Shown: positions 17,568-26,378, numbered from the stretch's first letter. The stretch is DNA of 64,000 nt from Aliiruegeria haliotis (GCF_003003255.1 NZ_PVTD01000001.1:496001-560000); one strand, 5' to 3'. Program-made: numbers and translations. The notes: generated by a model not told the origin, from the letters alone.

Positions 17568-19346
17568 GTGATCCGTCGCCCTTTTGTCGCACTGATCTAC
17601 CTGCTTGCCGTGGCCGGGTTTTCGGGCGGCGTCTGGTGGTTTTCGCTGACGTCGGACCTCGACGCGCTGGCCGCACGCGGAGAGGCGAACCTCGCCGTGG
17701 CGTCCGACCGGCTGGTCAGCCAGTTGCAGCGGTTCCGGGAACTCGCGGTTCTGCTTTCCGACCATCCCGACCTGACGGCGTTGCTGAACGGGCAGGGAAA
17801 TGCCGCCCTTGCGGCGCGCGTTTTGCAGGAAACGGCGGACAAGACCGGGTCGCTGGAAATCCTCGCCGTGGCGCCGGGGGGGCAGGTGCTGGCGCGGTCT
17901 GCGGGGGCTGTAACCTCGGTTGTAGGGGCACCCTACCTCGTGCGCGCCGTGCAGGACGGGGCGCTTGGCGCGGCCCATGCCGTCGATCCTGAAACCGGGA
18001 TCCGCAACTTCACCTTTTCCGCGCCGGTCTATTCCGAGGCCGGACCGGTGGCAGGCGCCGTGATCGTCCGTGCCGACATCGGTGCCATCGAGGCCGAGTG
18101 GCGCGGCGACGAGACGATGGTGGCCTTTTCCGACGACGCCGGGGTGATCTTTGCGTCCAACCGGTCGGAATTGCTGTACCGGGCGCGGGAGATCCCGCCG
18201 CGCAATGCCAGCGCCGCCTACATTGGCACCGATCTCGTGCCCTTTCCGAACGTCCGCGTGCTGAACGTACAGGACCGGGAGATCTGGCGCCTCGATGCCG
18301 GTCGATACCTTCCCTACACGGCGATCCACCTGACCCGCCCGCTTCCGGTTATCGGCATGACGGGGGAGGCGTTGGTGGACCTTGCGCCGGCGATGGCGCT
18401 TGCCGGATGGCAGGCACTTGTGGCAGCGGCCCTTGGACTGGTGACCGGTGCATTCCTGCTTGTGCTTGCGGATCGTCGGCGCGCGCTTGCGGACCGTCTG
18501 GCCATGGAGGCGGAGGCGAATGTCGTGCTGGAGGCGCGGGTCGAAGAGCGCACCGCGGCGCTGTCGGCCGCCAACCTGGCGCTGCGGCGAGAGGTCGACG
18601 AGCGCCGTGCGGCTGAGGAGGCACTGAAGCGGGCGCAGGCGGATCTGGTCCAGGCTGGCAAGCTGTCGGCGCTGGGGCAGATGTCGGCCGGGATCAGCCA
18701 CGAACTCAACCAGCCTCTGATGGCGATCACGTCCTTCGCGGAAAACGGCGCGGCCTTCCTTGGGCGGGGAAAGCCCGACCGCGCCGCGGAGAATTTTGGA
18801 CGGATCAGCGAGATGGCGCGGCGCATGGGGCGGATCATCCGCAACCTGCGCGCCTTTGCCCGGCAGGAGGTTCAGCCGGTGCGCCCGGTGGACCTGCGTG
18901 CGGTGGTTGTGGCGGTGCTGGAGCTTTCGGAGGGGCGGTTGAAACGCGATGGCGTGACGGTGGACTGGCAGGTCCCGGAGGCGCCGGTGATGGTGCGCGG
19001 CGGCGAGGTGCGGCTCCAGCAGGTGGTGATGAACCTCCTCTCCAACGCGGTGGACGCGATGGCTGGCCGGTCCCGCCGCGTCCTGACCATCGGGCTGGAG
19101 CGGGGCCGGGTCGTGCGGCTGAGCGTTGCCGACACCGGCGCGGGCATCGCCGACACCGACCGCATCTTCGACCCGTTCTACAGCACCAAGGAGGTCGGCC
19201 AGTCCGAGGGCATGGGGCTGGGCCTGTCGATTTCCTACGGGATCGTGCAGAGCTTCGGTGGCGTGATCCGTGGAGCGAACAGAGCGGAGGGCGGCGCGGT
19301 GTTCACGGTGGAGCTTGAACCGGCCGAACAGGAGGTGGCGGCATGA
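17568..19346 (+). CDS. dctB: C4-dicarboxylate sensor histidine kinase DctB
   Basis: 592-aa membrane sensor kinase with a GTG start 7 nt after CAGGAGG. One transmembrane helix near residues 8-28 and another near 280-300 bracket a periplasmic sensor region of about 250 residues (the double-PAS/dCache domain in DctB). A coiled coil follows (VEERTAALSAANLAL), then the H-box SAGISHELNQPLMAI, N-box NLLSNAVDAM, and the G-boxes DTGAGI and GMGLGLSISYG. The GISHELNQPL motif is diagnostic of the DctB/FixL-like group. It overlaps dctD by four bases. Known role: senses succinate, malate or fumarate and phosphorylates DctD to switch on dicarboxylate transport, here presumably the TRAP genes at 21.7 kb. Confidence 0.92.
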   Translation: MIRRPFVALIYLLAVAGFSGGVWWFSLTSDLDALAARGEANLAVASDRLVSQLQRFRELAVLLSDHPDLTALLNGQGNAALAARVLQETADKTGSLEILAVAPGGQVLARSAGAVTSVVGAPYLVRAVQDGALGAAHAVDPETGIRNFTFSAPVYSEAGPVAGAVIVRADIGAIEAEWRGDETMVAFSDDAGVIFASNRSELLYRAREIPPRNASAAYIGTDLVPFPNVRVLNVQDREIWRLDAGRYLPYTAIHLTRPLPVIGMTGEALVDLAPAMALAGWQALVAAALGLVTGAFLLVLADRRRALADRLAMEAEANVVLEARVEERTAALSAANLALRREVDERRAAEEALKRAQADLVQAGKLSALGQMSAGISHELNQPLMAITSFAENGAAFLGRGKPDRAAENFGRISEMARRMGRIIRNLRAFARQEVQPVRPVDLRAVVVAVLELSEGRLKRDGVTVDWQVPEAPVMVRGGEVRLQQVVMNLLSNAVDAMAGRSRRVLTIGLERGRVVRLSVADTGAGIADTDRIFDPFYSTKEVGQSEGMGLGLSISYGIVQSFGGVIRGANRAEGGAVFTVELEPAEQEVAA

Positions 19347-20572
19347 CCGACAGGGTTCTGGTGGTGGATGACGATGCCTCCGTGCGCGAGGCGCTTGGGC
19401 AGACGCTGGAACTGGCCGACCTGCGCCCGGTCACCGCGGGTAGCTATATCGAGGCGAAGGACCACGTGTCGCCTGAGTTCGGCGGCGTGGTCGTGACGGA
19501 TATCCGCATGCCCGGAAAGGATGGCTTCGCGCTTCTCGACTGGGTGCAGAAAGTGGACGAGGATCTGCCTGTGATCCTGCTGACCGGCGAAGGCGACGTG
19601 CCGATGGCGGTAAAGGCGATGTCGAACGGTGCTTTCGATTTTCTGGAAAAGCCATGTGAATCCAAAGTCTTGCTGTCCGTTGTTCACAAGGCCCTCGCCG
19701 CACGGGAACTGGTGATGGAGAACCGTCGGCTGAAACGGGAGCTTGCCTCGGGCGATGCGGCCGCGCGGATGTTGCGCGGGACATCGCCGCAGTCGGAGGC
19801 GTTGCGCGCGCGGGTCAGGCTCGTGGCGCGTTCGGGCGCGGAAGTACTGGTGACCGGCCCGCTGGGCTCGGGCACGGCCAAGGTGGCGGAGGTGGTGCAT
19901 CTGGTGTCCTCTGCCGCGCCACATCCCTTCGTGAAACGCTCCGCGGCGGCGTTGACTCCCGAGGCGCTGGAAGACGCCTGCGATGCGGCGGGCTCTGGCA
20001 CTCTGTTCCTCGACGAGGTCACGACGCTCGGTCCGGCCACCCAACTGGCGCTGCTCGACCGGTTGGATACCGGCGCTGAACCGAGGGTAATCGCGGGAAC
20101 CTACCGAGATCTCGATGCGGAGGTCGAGGCTGGACGGTTCTCGGCCGATCTGGCGATGCGGCTGGACATGCTGCGGGTCGCCATCCCGCCATTGAACGAG
20201 CGCAAGGAGGATATCGCGCCGCTATTCCGGCACTACGTTGCCCTGGCCTGCGAACAGGCGAATTTGCCGGAGCCGGAGATTTCGCCGGAGGTGATCGCCC
20301 GGCTGATGGCGCAGGACTGGCCGGGAAATGCGCGCAGCCTGATGAATGCGGCGATGCGGTTTGCCATGGGGGTGAGCGATCCGGCTCCGGCGGAGGAACT
20401 GGGCTTGGCGGAGCAGATGACCCAGGTGGAGCGCACCTTGCTGATCGCGGCGCTGGAGAAGGCCGAGGGCAGGGCGGTTCAGGCGGCAGAGGCTCTGAAG
20501 CTTCCCCGCAAGACATTCTATGACAAGTTGGCCCGGCATGGGCTGAGGGCGGAAGACTACCGCAAGGTGTGA
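19343..20572 (+). CDS. dctD: DctD-like response regulator with degenerate AAA+ domain
   Basis: 409-aa NtrC-family regulator: receiver domain (residues 1-120, phospho-Asp in VVVTDIRMPGKDG), central AAA+ module and Fis-type helix-turn-helix at the C-terminus (AEALKLPRKTFYDKLARHGL). The AAA+ module is unusual. The Walker A position reads GPLGSGTAKVAE with Thr where the nucleotide-binding Lys should be. The segment between Walker A and Walker B (GTLFLDEV) is shortened, and no GAFTGA loop, the contact site for sigma-54, can be found. Length is about 40 residues below canonical DctD. The protein therefore probably activates or represses without sigma-54, as has been described for Rhodobacter NtrC, which also lacks GAFTGA. 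Pairing with DctB is clear. Confidence 0.88.
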   Translation: MTDRVLVVDDDASVREALGQTLELADLRPVTAGSYIEAKDHVSPEFGGVVVTDIRMPGKDGFALLDWVQKVDEDLPVILLTGEGDVPMAVKAMSNGAFDFLEKPCESKVLLSVVHKALAARELVMENRRLKRELASGDAAARMLRGTSPQSEALRARVRLVARSGAEVLVTGPLGSGTAKVAEVVHLVSSAAPHPFVKRSAAALTPEALEDACDAAGSGTLFLDEVTTLGPATQLALLDRLDTGAEPRVIAGTYRDLDAEVEAGRFSADLAMRLDMLRVAIPPLNERKEDIAPLFRHYVALACEQANLPEPEISPEVIARLMAQDWPGNARSLMNAAMRFAMGVSDPAPAEELGLAEQMTQVERTLLIAALEKAEGRAVQAAEALKLPRKTFYDKLARHGLRAEDYRKV

Positions 20573-20796
20573 GGGGTGCGCGACATGGCTGACCGGTGCC
20601 GGGCGATGACCTCCACGGTGTCCCGATCGCGTTCCGCGACAGGCGGGTGACAGGGCGCCCGTCCGTTCTTGGAGTTGCATCCGGACCGGGTGTGATGTGC
20701 AACAGATCTGGACCTCGACGCGCGTACGTGCCATCCAAACCCCATGCGGACCTTGTGCTGGACATCTTACACGCCCTTGCAGGCTCGAATTAGCAT

Positions 20797-20820
20797 CCCG
20801 GCCTGACGTCGCAGGCCGGG
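20797..20820. repeat. perfect 9-bp inverted repeat upstream of the kinase-like gene
   Basis: CCCGGCCTG and CAGGCCGGG separated by ACGTCG, in the 300-bp gap between dctD and the small P-loop gene. There is no T-tract, so it is either a weak terminator for dctBD or an RNA/operator element. The rest of the gap (20573-20872) holds no supported gene. Confidence 0.6.
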
Positions 20821-20872
20821 TGAATGCGCTTCGATCCCCTGTTGCACACCACACGCCACAAGAGGCTGACCC

Positions 20873-21373
20873 ATGTTCCCCACATCTCCGATGCTGCACT
20901 TGTTGTGCGGCAAGCCCGCTTCCGGAAAGTCCACCCTTGCAGCAGAACTCGCCCTTGGATCCGGTGCCATCGTGATCTCCGAAGATGAGTGGCTGGAGGC
21001 CCTCTTTGCCGATGACATGGCCTCGCTGTCGGACTACGTGCGCTGCGCGGCGAAGCTGAGGCGGATCATGGAGCCGCACGTTGCGACGCTGTTGACGGCT
21101 GGCGTTTCGGTGGTTCTGGACTTCCCGGCGAACACGATCGAGACCCGAGGCTGGATGCAGCGCCTCCTTCAGCAGACCAACGCCGCCCACAGGCTGCATG
21201 TGCTCGACGTTCCCGATGAGGTCTGCCTCGCCCGGCTACAGACGCGCAATGCGCGCGATGAGCACCCGTTTGCCGCCACAGAGGTCCAGTTCCGGCGGAT
21301 TGCCCGCCACTATGTCGCGCCGCGGGACGAAGAGGGGTTCAACGTGGTGACCCACCGCATCGGCGATGATTGA
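20873..21373 (+). CDS. P-loop ATPase/zeta-toxin-like small-molecule kinase
   Basis: 166-aa AAA_33-type P-loop protein. Walker A is GKPASGKST at residues 13-21, followed by ISEDEWL, which fits the catalytic-acid/base position after beta-2 in zeta-toxin-like and chloramphenicol-phosphotransferase-like kinases; VVLDFPANTIETR is the region after the Walker B strand and RLQTRNARDEHPF the Arg-rich lid. AGAGG lies seven bases upstream of the ATG. It sits between dctBD and dctPQM. No antitoxin gene is adjacent, so toxin function is unlikely; a kinase acting on a small metabolite or nucleic acid end is possible. The role in dicarboxylate metabolism, if any, is unknown. Confidence 0.75.
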   Translation: MFPTSPMLHLLCGKPASGKSTLAAELALGSGAIVISEDEWLEALFADDMASLSDYVRCAAKLRRIMEPHVATLLTAGVSVVLDFPANTIETRGWMQRLLQQTNAAHRLHVLDVPDEVCLARLQTRNARDEHPFAATEVQFRRIARHYVAPRDEEGFNVVTHRIGDD

Positions 21374-21495
21374 CCACGCCTGGGCCGTCGCGGCTCGCGG
21401 GCTCGGTGGTGGTACGCCGGTGTGGCGACGGTTGGTGGACATCAGAGGGTAGATTTCGGAAGCCGTGCAGTTTGTCCGCCGGGTGGTGTGACAAC

Positions 21496-21546
21496 TGTGC
21501 GGAATCTCGCACAAAGCCGTTCGCGGACCGTGCGGACGCTCGCACA
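21496..21546. promoter_or_regulatory. tandem 18-bp palindromes upstream of dctP, probable DctD sites
   Basis: Two inverted repeats of the form TGTGCGGAnnCTCGCACA occur at 21496-21513 and 21529-21546, identical at 15 of 18 positions and 33 bp apart start to start, about three helical turns. They lie roughly 190 bp before the dctP start. Paired enhancer-like palindromes upstream of a dicarboxylate transporter are how DctD binds in rhizobia, and dctBD is the neighbouring operon, so these are the best candidate DctD sites. Assignment is inference. No sigma-54 -24/-12 element with the required spacing was found downstream, which fits the degenerate DctD. Confidence 0.65.
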
Positions 21547-21738
21547 ACGCCGCGGCGCACGGCCGGGGATCGGGACCCGAACTCCATTCATGCATTTGAA
21601 ATTGATAGGGTATTCAGAATTGATGCGGCGCAGGGAGATTTTGCTTGGCGACCGGCGCCGCACTCTGTTTGTTACTCCAAGGACCTGTCGAGGAGCAGGT
21701 CGCATGCCAGAATTGACATGTCTTGGGAGGACATCAGC

Positions 21739-22740
21739 ATGAAATACGTGACCGCAGCGGCGACCGCCGTCGCCCTTTGCCTGACCACCGGTTCCGCGCT
21801 CGCCGCCTGTGACGACGGCGAGGTGGTGATCAAGTTCAGCCACGTCACCAACTCCGACAAACACCCCAAGGGGATCGCCGCCTCGTTGCTCGAAAAGCGC
21901 GTGAACGAGGAAATGAACGGCAAGGCCTGCATGGAGGTGTTCCCGAACTCGACCCTCTACAATGACGACAAGGTGCTTGAGGCGCTGTTGCAGGGCGACG
22001 TGCAGCTTGCCGCCCCGTCGCTGTCCAAGTTCGAGAAGTTCACCAAGCAGTACCGCATCTTCGATCTGCCGTTCATGTTCAAGAACGTCGATGCCGTGGA
22101 CGCCTTCCAGGGCTCCGAAAACGGGCAGGCGCTCAAGGACTCGATGCAGAAGCGCGGCCTGCAGGGGCTGGCCTTCTGGCACAACGGCATGAAGCAGATG
22201 TCGGCCAACAAGCCGCTGATCTCGCCGGAGGATGCCAACGGCCTGAAGTTCCGCGTGCAAAGCTCGGACGTGCTCGTGGCACAGATGGAAGCCATCGGCG
22301 GGTCGCCGCAGAAAATGGCCTTCTCCGAAGTGTACGGTGCGCTGCAGCAGGGCGTCGTGGACGGGCAGGAGAACACCTGGTCCAACATCTACGGCAAGAA
22401 GTTCTTCGAGGTGCAGGACGGCGTGACCGAGACCAACCACGGCATTCTCGACTACCTCGTCGTGACCTCCGTGGACTGGCTGGACAGCCTCGATGCCGAC
22501 GTGCGTGACCAGTTCCTGACCATCATGGAAGAGGTTACCGCCACCCGCAACGCCGAGGCGATCGCCGTGAACGCGGCGGCCAAGCAGTCGATCATCGATG
22601 CAGGCGGCGAGATCCGCACTCTCTCCGAAGAGCAGCGCGCTGCCTGGGTCGAGGCGATGAAGCCGGTGTGGGAGCAGTTCGCCGGCGATGTCGGTCAGGA
22701 CATGATCGACGCCGCACAGGCCATCAACGCAGGGATGTAG
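21739..22740 (+). CDS. dctP: TRAP C4-dicarboxylate-binding protein DctP
   Basis: 333-aa periplasmic binding protein of the DctP family. Signal peptide MKYVTAAATAVALCLTTGSA then ALA|A. The mature part starts EVVIKFSHVTNSDKHPKG, a DctP hallmark, and contains AFSEVYGALQQGVVDGQENTWSN, the ligand-binding helix with its conserved region and the QEN motif. Start at 21739 is supported by GGGAGG eight bases upstream; the longer frame upstream is not coding. It opens the dctPQM operon and carries dicarboxylates such as malate, succinate or fumarate to the DctQM membrane complex. The strong hairpins after its stop probably keep its level above that of DctQM. Confidence 0.95.
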   Translation: MKYVTAAATAVALCLTTGSALAACDDGEVVIKFSHVTNSDKHPKGIAASLLEKRVNEEMNGKACMEVFPNSTLYNDDKVLEALLQGDVQLAAPSLSKFEKFTKQYRIFDLPFMFKNVDAVDAFQGSENGQALKDSMQKRGLQGLAFWHNGMKQMSANKPLISPEDANGLKFRVQSSDVLVAQMEAIGGSPQKMAFSEVYGALQQGVVDGQENTWSNIYGKKFFEVQDGVTETNHGILDYLVVTSVDWLDSLDADVRDQFLTIMEEVTATRNAEAIAVNAAAKQSIIDAGGEIRTLSEEQRAAWVEAMKPVWEQFAGDVGQDMIDAAQAINAGM

Positions 22741-22758
22741 TTTCCTGTTCCGGCGGTT

Positions 22759-22848
22759 GCCGGGGGGCGGGGCGCGCCGCAGGCGCGCCCCGCCCCCCGG
22801 CCGGTCGGATCGCGCACGCGATCCGACACATCCGGCAGAAGCCGGATG
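22759..22848 (+). repeat. three consecutive perfect hairpins between dctP and dctQ
   Basis: Hairpin 1 has a 19-bp perfect stem (22759-22777 with 22783-22801, loop CGCAG). Hairpin 2 has a 10-bp stem, GTCGGATCGC/GCGATCCGAC with loop GCAC (22804-22827). Hairpin 3 has an 8-bp stem, CATCCGGC/GCCGGATG with loop AGAA (22829-22848). None is followed by a T-run. Intercistronic stem-loops after dctP are known from Rhodobacter and are thought to stabilise or partly terminate the dctP transcript. Three in a row, filling 90 bp, is an elaborate version. Confidence 0.85.
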
Positions 22849-22948
22849 ATATCTTCGAACACGACAATCGGCCGGGCCTGAACGGGGGAACCACCCCTGC
22901 CCAAGACACCGGGTCCTGACACCGGCCACCTTCGAAGGGGGACATTCC

Positions 22949-23605
22949 ATGGCCGCAATTGGCCGCTTCGTGAACGAGTTGGAAGAGACGCTCATCGCGC
23001 TCCTGCTGGGCTTGATGACCATCGTCACCTTTGCCAACGTCGTTGCCCGCTACGGGTTCAATTCCAACATCCTCTGGGCGCTGGAGATCACCGTCTTCAT
23101 GTTCGGCTGGCTGGTGCTCCTGGGCGCCTCCTATGCTGTGAAGACCCATATCCACCTCGGGGTGGACGCCCTTATCAACGCGGTGAGCCCGTCCACGCGA
23201 TACGTGCTGGGCCTGATCTCGGTCACCTGCTGCATCGTCTACGCCTTCCTACTCTTCAAGGGGTCCTGGGACTACTGGGCGAATTTCGCCAACCTTCCGG
23301 CCACCGAGGGTCGCTGGTTCCCGCTCGGCTTCGAGCAGGAGTTCCGGCCCAAGGGTTGGTACGAGGTCAACGACACGCCGATGCCGGAGTGGCTGCGCTG
23401 GATGGAAGACGCATTCAACGACGGCGACGAATACGAGAAGATCCCGCGGATGATCCCCTATGTGGTCCTGCCGCTCGCCATGGGCCTTCTGCTGTTCCGC
23501 TTCCTCCAGGCCGGCTGGCAGCTCCTGCACGGACACAAGGACCGGCTGGTGGCCTCCCACGAGGTCGAAGATGAACTCGAAGCCCTGCAGGAGGAGCGCA
23601 ACTAA
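22949..23605 (+). CDS. dctQ: TRAP transporter small permease DctQ
   Basis: 218-aa protein with four transmembrane helices. The opening (NELEETLIALLLGLMTIVTFANVVARYGF) and the later FMFGWLVLLGASYAVKTHIHLGVD, each split over helices 1-2, are the DctQ family signatures. It is preceded by AAGGGGG. An insertion of about 60 hydrophilic residues between helices 3 and 4 (roughly residues 100-165) makes it longer than many DctQ proteins, as in the C4-dicarboxylate subgroup. The stop overlaps the dctM start by one base. DctQ forms an inner-membrane complex with DctM. Confidence 0.93.
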   Translation: MAAIGRFVNELEETLIALLLGLMTIVTFANVVARYGFNSNILWALEITVFMFGWLVLLGASYAVKTHIHLGVDALINAVSPSTRYVLGLISVTCCIVYAFLLFKGSWDYWANFANLPATEGRWFPLGFEQEFRPKGWYEVNDTPMPEWLRWMEDAFNDGDEYEKIPRMIPYVVLPLAMGLLLFRFLQAGWQLLHGHKDRLVASHEVEDELEALQEERN

Positions 23606-24981
23606 TGGAAGTCGTCCTGCTTTTCACGATGGTCATCGGCCTGCTGATGATCGGCGTGCCCATTGCCGTCTCGCTCGGCCTCAGCTCGGTCCTGTTCCTG
23701 CTGTGGTTCTCCGACAGCTCGCTTGCCTCGATCGCCCAGACCCTGTTCAACGCCTTCGAGGGCCACTTCACGCTGCTGGCCATTCCCTTCTTCATCCTGG
23801 CCTCCAGCTTCATGACCACCGGTGGCGTGGCCAAGCGGATCATCCGCTTCTCCATCGCCTGCGTTGGCCACTTTCCCGGCGGCCTCGCCATTGCCGGTGT
23901 CTTTGCCTGCATGCTCTTCGCGGCGCTCTCGGGCTCCTCGCCCGCGACCGTTGTGGCCATCGGTTCCATCGTCATCGCCGGCATGCGCGAAGTCGGGTAT
24001 TCCAAGGACTTCGCAGCCGGTGTGATCTGTAACGCCGGTACGCTCGGTATCCTGATCCCGCCGTCCATCGTGATGGTGGTCTACGCGGCGGCTGTCGAGG
24101 TCTCTGTCGGCCGCATGTTCCTTGCCGGTGTCATCCCGGGGCTGCTCGCGGGCGTCATGCTGATGGTTGCGATCTACGCCATCGCGAAGGTGCGCAATCT
24201 GCCGAAAGGCGACTGGCTGGGCTGGGGCGAGATCTTCGCCTCGGGCCGGGATGCCGGGTGGGGGCTGTTCCTGATCGTCATCATCCTTGGCGGCATCTAT
24301 GGCGGCGTCTTCACCCCGACCGAGGCTGCGGCCGTGGCCGCTGTCTACGCCTTCCTCATCGCCTGCTTCGTCTACAAGGACATGGGGCCGCTCGCCAATG
24401 GCGATAGCGCGGTCAAGACACCGCTCCTGAAAAAGCCCTATGCGCTGGTGACGGTCTGGTTCCATCCGGACACGAAGAGGACCCTCTTCGATGCCGGCAA
24501 GCTCACCGTCACCTTGCTTTTCGTCATCGCCAACGCGCTGATCCTGAAGCACGTGCTGACCGATGAGCAGGTGCCGCAGCAAATCGCGGGGGCCATGCTG
24601 GATGCGGGCTTCGGAAAGGTGATGTTCCTCGTCATCGTCAACGTGATCCTGCTGATCGGCGGCCAGTTCATGGAGCCCTCGGGCCTGCTGGTCATCGTCG
24701 CGCCGCTGGTGTTCCCGATCGCCATCGAGCTAGGCGTCGATCCGATCCACCTCGGCATCATCATGGTTGTCAACATGGAGATCGGCATGATCACCCCTCC
24801 GGTCGGCCTGAACCTCTTCGTCACTTCTGGCGTTGCGGGCATGCCGATGATGCGGGTTGTCCGGGCGGCGCTGCCGTTCCTGGCCGTGCTCTTCGTCTTC
24901 CTGATCATGGTGACCTACATACCGTGGCTCTCCACCTACCTGCCCAATACCTTCATGGGACCGGAGATCGTCACGAAATAG
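23605..24981 (+). CDS. dctM: TRAP transporter large permease DctM
   Basis: 458-aa, about twelve transmembrane helices. It carries the DctM signatures LAIPFFILASSFMTTGGVAKR, GSSPATVVAIGSIV and TLGILIPPSIVMVVY, and the C-terminal GMITPPVGLNLFVTSGV. An extra hydrophilic-plus-helix segment around residues 255-300 is typical of the C4-dicarboxylate-type DctM. It is the sodium-coupled transport subunit. The operon is closed by the terminator at 25012. Confidence 0.95.
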   Translation: MEVVLLFTMVIGLLMIGVPIAVSLGLSSVLFLLWFSDSSLASIAQTLFNAFEGHFTLLAIPFFILASSFMTTGGVAKRIIRFSIACVGHFPGGLAIAGVFACMLFAALSGSSPATVVAIGSIVIAGMREVGYSKDFAAGVICNAGTLGILIPPSIVMVVYAAAVEVSVGRMFLAGVIPGLLAGVMLMVAIYAIAKVRNLPKGDWLGWGEIFASGRDAGWGLFLIVIILGGIYGGVFTPTEAAAVAAVYAFLIACFVYKDMGPLANGDSAVKTPLLKKPYALVTVWFHPDTKRTLFDAGKLTVTLLFVIANALILKHVLTDEQVPQQIAGAMLDAGFGKVMFLVIVNVILLIGGQFMEPSGLLVIVAPLVFPIAIELGVDPIHLGIIMVVNMEIGMITPPVGLNLFVTSGVAGMPMMRVVRAALPFLAVLFVFLIMVTYIPWLSTYLPNTFMGPEIVTK

Positions 24982-25011
24982 GTGCTGGTCGCTCCTTGAC
25001 GAACCATCGAC

Positions 25012-25049
25012 ACACCCCGCCCGCGAAACCGGGCGGGGTGTTTCTTTTT
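25012..25049 (+). terminator. Rho-independent terminator of dctPQM
   Basis: Perfect 12-bp stem ACACCCCGCCCG/CGGGCGGGGTGT around the loop CGAAAC, followed by TTTCTTTTTC. It lies 30 bp after the dctM stop. Confidence 0.93.
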
Positions 25050-25273
25050 CTAGCCGAAGACCAGCGCGAACATGAGCTGCATGCGGGTGCCCCTGTACGA
25101 TCAGGGCGCAGCAGATTGTGACCCGCGCGGAATGGGTGGGGGCTTCGCCCGGCGGGGCGGGCCTCCCTGGCGATCAGGCGGGCGGGTTGCCGGATTCTCC
25201 TGTCGGTGCCACGAGTGCCGGGCTTGCGGGGAACCGGGCCGGTGCGGCGGATTGCACCGATTATCCGATAGCT

Positions 25274-25342
25274 GATAAAAACAATCGGAAACCGGTTGAC
25301 CTGCGTTCTTAGTCCGATAAAAACGCTCGGAAACCAAATGAC
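25274..25342 (+). promoter_or_regulatory. tandem 27-bp direct repeats upstream of fbpA
   Basis: Two copies of GATAAAAACnnTCGGAAACC followed by nnnTGAC occur at 25274-25300 and 25316-25342 (22 of 27 identical, 42 bp start to start), immediately before the ferric-iron binding protein gene. They are AT-rich islands in a GC-rich genome. The half GATAAAAACGCT also abuts the start of fbpB at 29334. A role as iron-responsive operator is inferred from the two iron-transport genes that carry it. I cannot match it with certainty to a named box (RirA, Irr or Fur-type). Confidence 0.6.
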
Positions 25343-25355
25343 ACCGGAGACGCGC

Positions 25356-26378
25356 ATGTCCACATCTCACACCCGCCTTGCCGCCGCAGCCCTTCTGTTG
25401 ACCGGCTCGGCCCTGACGGCAACCGCCGAAGGCGAGCTCAACATCTACTCGTCCCGCCACTACGACACCGACGAGCAACTCTATGGTGAGTTCGAAGACG
25501 CCACGGGCATCACCATCAACCGGATCGAAGGCAATGCCGATGAACTGATCGCGCGAATGAAGGCGGAGGGCCCCAACAGCCCGGCCGACATCCTGATCGC
25601 CGTCGATACCTCCCGCCTGCACCGCGCGAAGGAAGCCGGTGTCCTGCAAGCCGCCGAGTCCGAGATTCTGGAAGACCGCATTCCCGCCTACCTTCAGGAT
25701 GTCGACAACCAGTGGTTCGGGTTCTCGCAACGGTCCCGCGTGATCTACTACGACAAGAACGAGGTCGCGGAACCGCCGATGACTTATGCCGATCTGGCTG
25801 ATCCCAAGTACAAGGGGCAGGTCTGTATCCGCTCGTCGGGTAACGTCTACAACCAGACCCTGCTGGCCGCCATCGTGACCCACGAAGGCGAGGACGCCGC
25901 GAAGGTATGGGCCGAAGGCGTGGTGGCAAACATGGCGCGCGATCCGCAGGGCGGCGACACCGACCAGATTCGCGGCATCGTCTCAGGCGAATGCGAAATC
26001 GCGGTCGGCAACACCTACTACTTCGCCCGCGCAATGGCACAAGATGTCAAAGGCGTGTCCGAGCAGATCGACATGATCGGCTGGATTTTCCCCGATCAGG
26101 ACGGCAACGGCGCGCACATGAACCTCTCCGGGGCGGGCATCGCGGCCCATGCGCCGCACAAGGAAAACGCGGTGAAGTTCCTTGAATACCTCGCCAGCGA
26201 TTCCGCGCAGGAGTATTTCGCCGGCGGCAACAACGAGTTCCCGGCGGTTGAAGGGATCGAGACCACGGCCGCGGTGCAGAAGCTCGGGGAATTCAAGCCG
26301 GACGAGATCGACCTCTCCGAAGTTGCCGGCAATCTGGACACCGCCCAGAAGATCTTCAACGAGGTCGGCTGGAAGTAA
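25356..26378 (+). CDS. fbpA: ferric iron ABC transporter binding protein (FbpA/AfuA-type)
   Basis: 340-aa periplasmic protein. Signal peptide about 24 residues (ALLLTGSALTATAEG). The mature start ELNIYSSRHYDTDEQLYGEF is the class-FbpA N-terminus with the first Tyr region. The twin-tyrosine iron-binding motif NTYYFAR is at about residue 220, and FSQRSRVIYYDKNEV, a central strand, also matches. The ATG at 25356 is chosen because GGAG lies seven bases upstream; an ATG at 25338 falls inside the regulatory repeat. It captures Fe3+ for an ABC importer. Its permease (27646-29334) is encoded separately on the other strand, and no ATPase gene is nearby. Confidence 0.92.
   Translation: MSTSHTRLAAAALLLTGSALTATAEGELNIYSSRHYDTDEQLYGEFEDATGITINRIEGNADELIARMKAEGPNSPADILIAVDTSRLHRAKEAGVLQAAESEILEDRIPAYLQDVDNQWFGFSQRSRVIYYDKNEVAEPPMTYADLADPKYKGQVCIRSSGNVYNQTLLAAIVTHEGEDAAKVWAEGVVANMARDPQGGDTDQIRGIVSGECEIAVGNTYYFARAMAQDVKGVSEQIDMIGWIFPDQDGNGAHMNLSGAGIAAHAPHKENAVKFLEYLASDSAQEYFAGGNNEFPAVEGIETTAAVQKLGEFKPDEIDLSEVAGNLDTAQKIFNEVGWK

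Noticed and set aside
20873-21373. Zeta-toxin of a toxin-antitoxin pair
   Set aside because: P-loop kinase signature fits, but no antitoxin gene is adjacent, so a toxin role is not supported.
21621-21662. Possible sigma-54 promoter before dctP (TTGGCGACCGGCGCCGCAC)
   Set aside because: The GG and GC dinucleotides are 11 rather than 10 bp apart and the flanking bases do not match.
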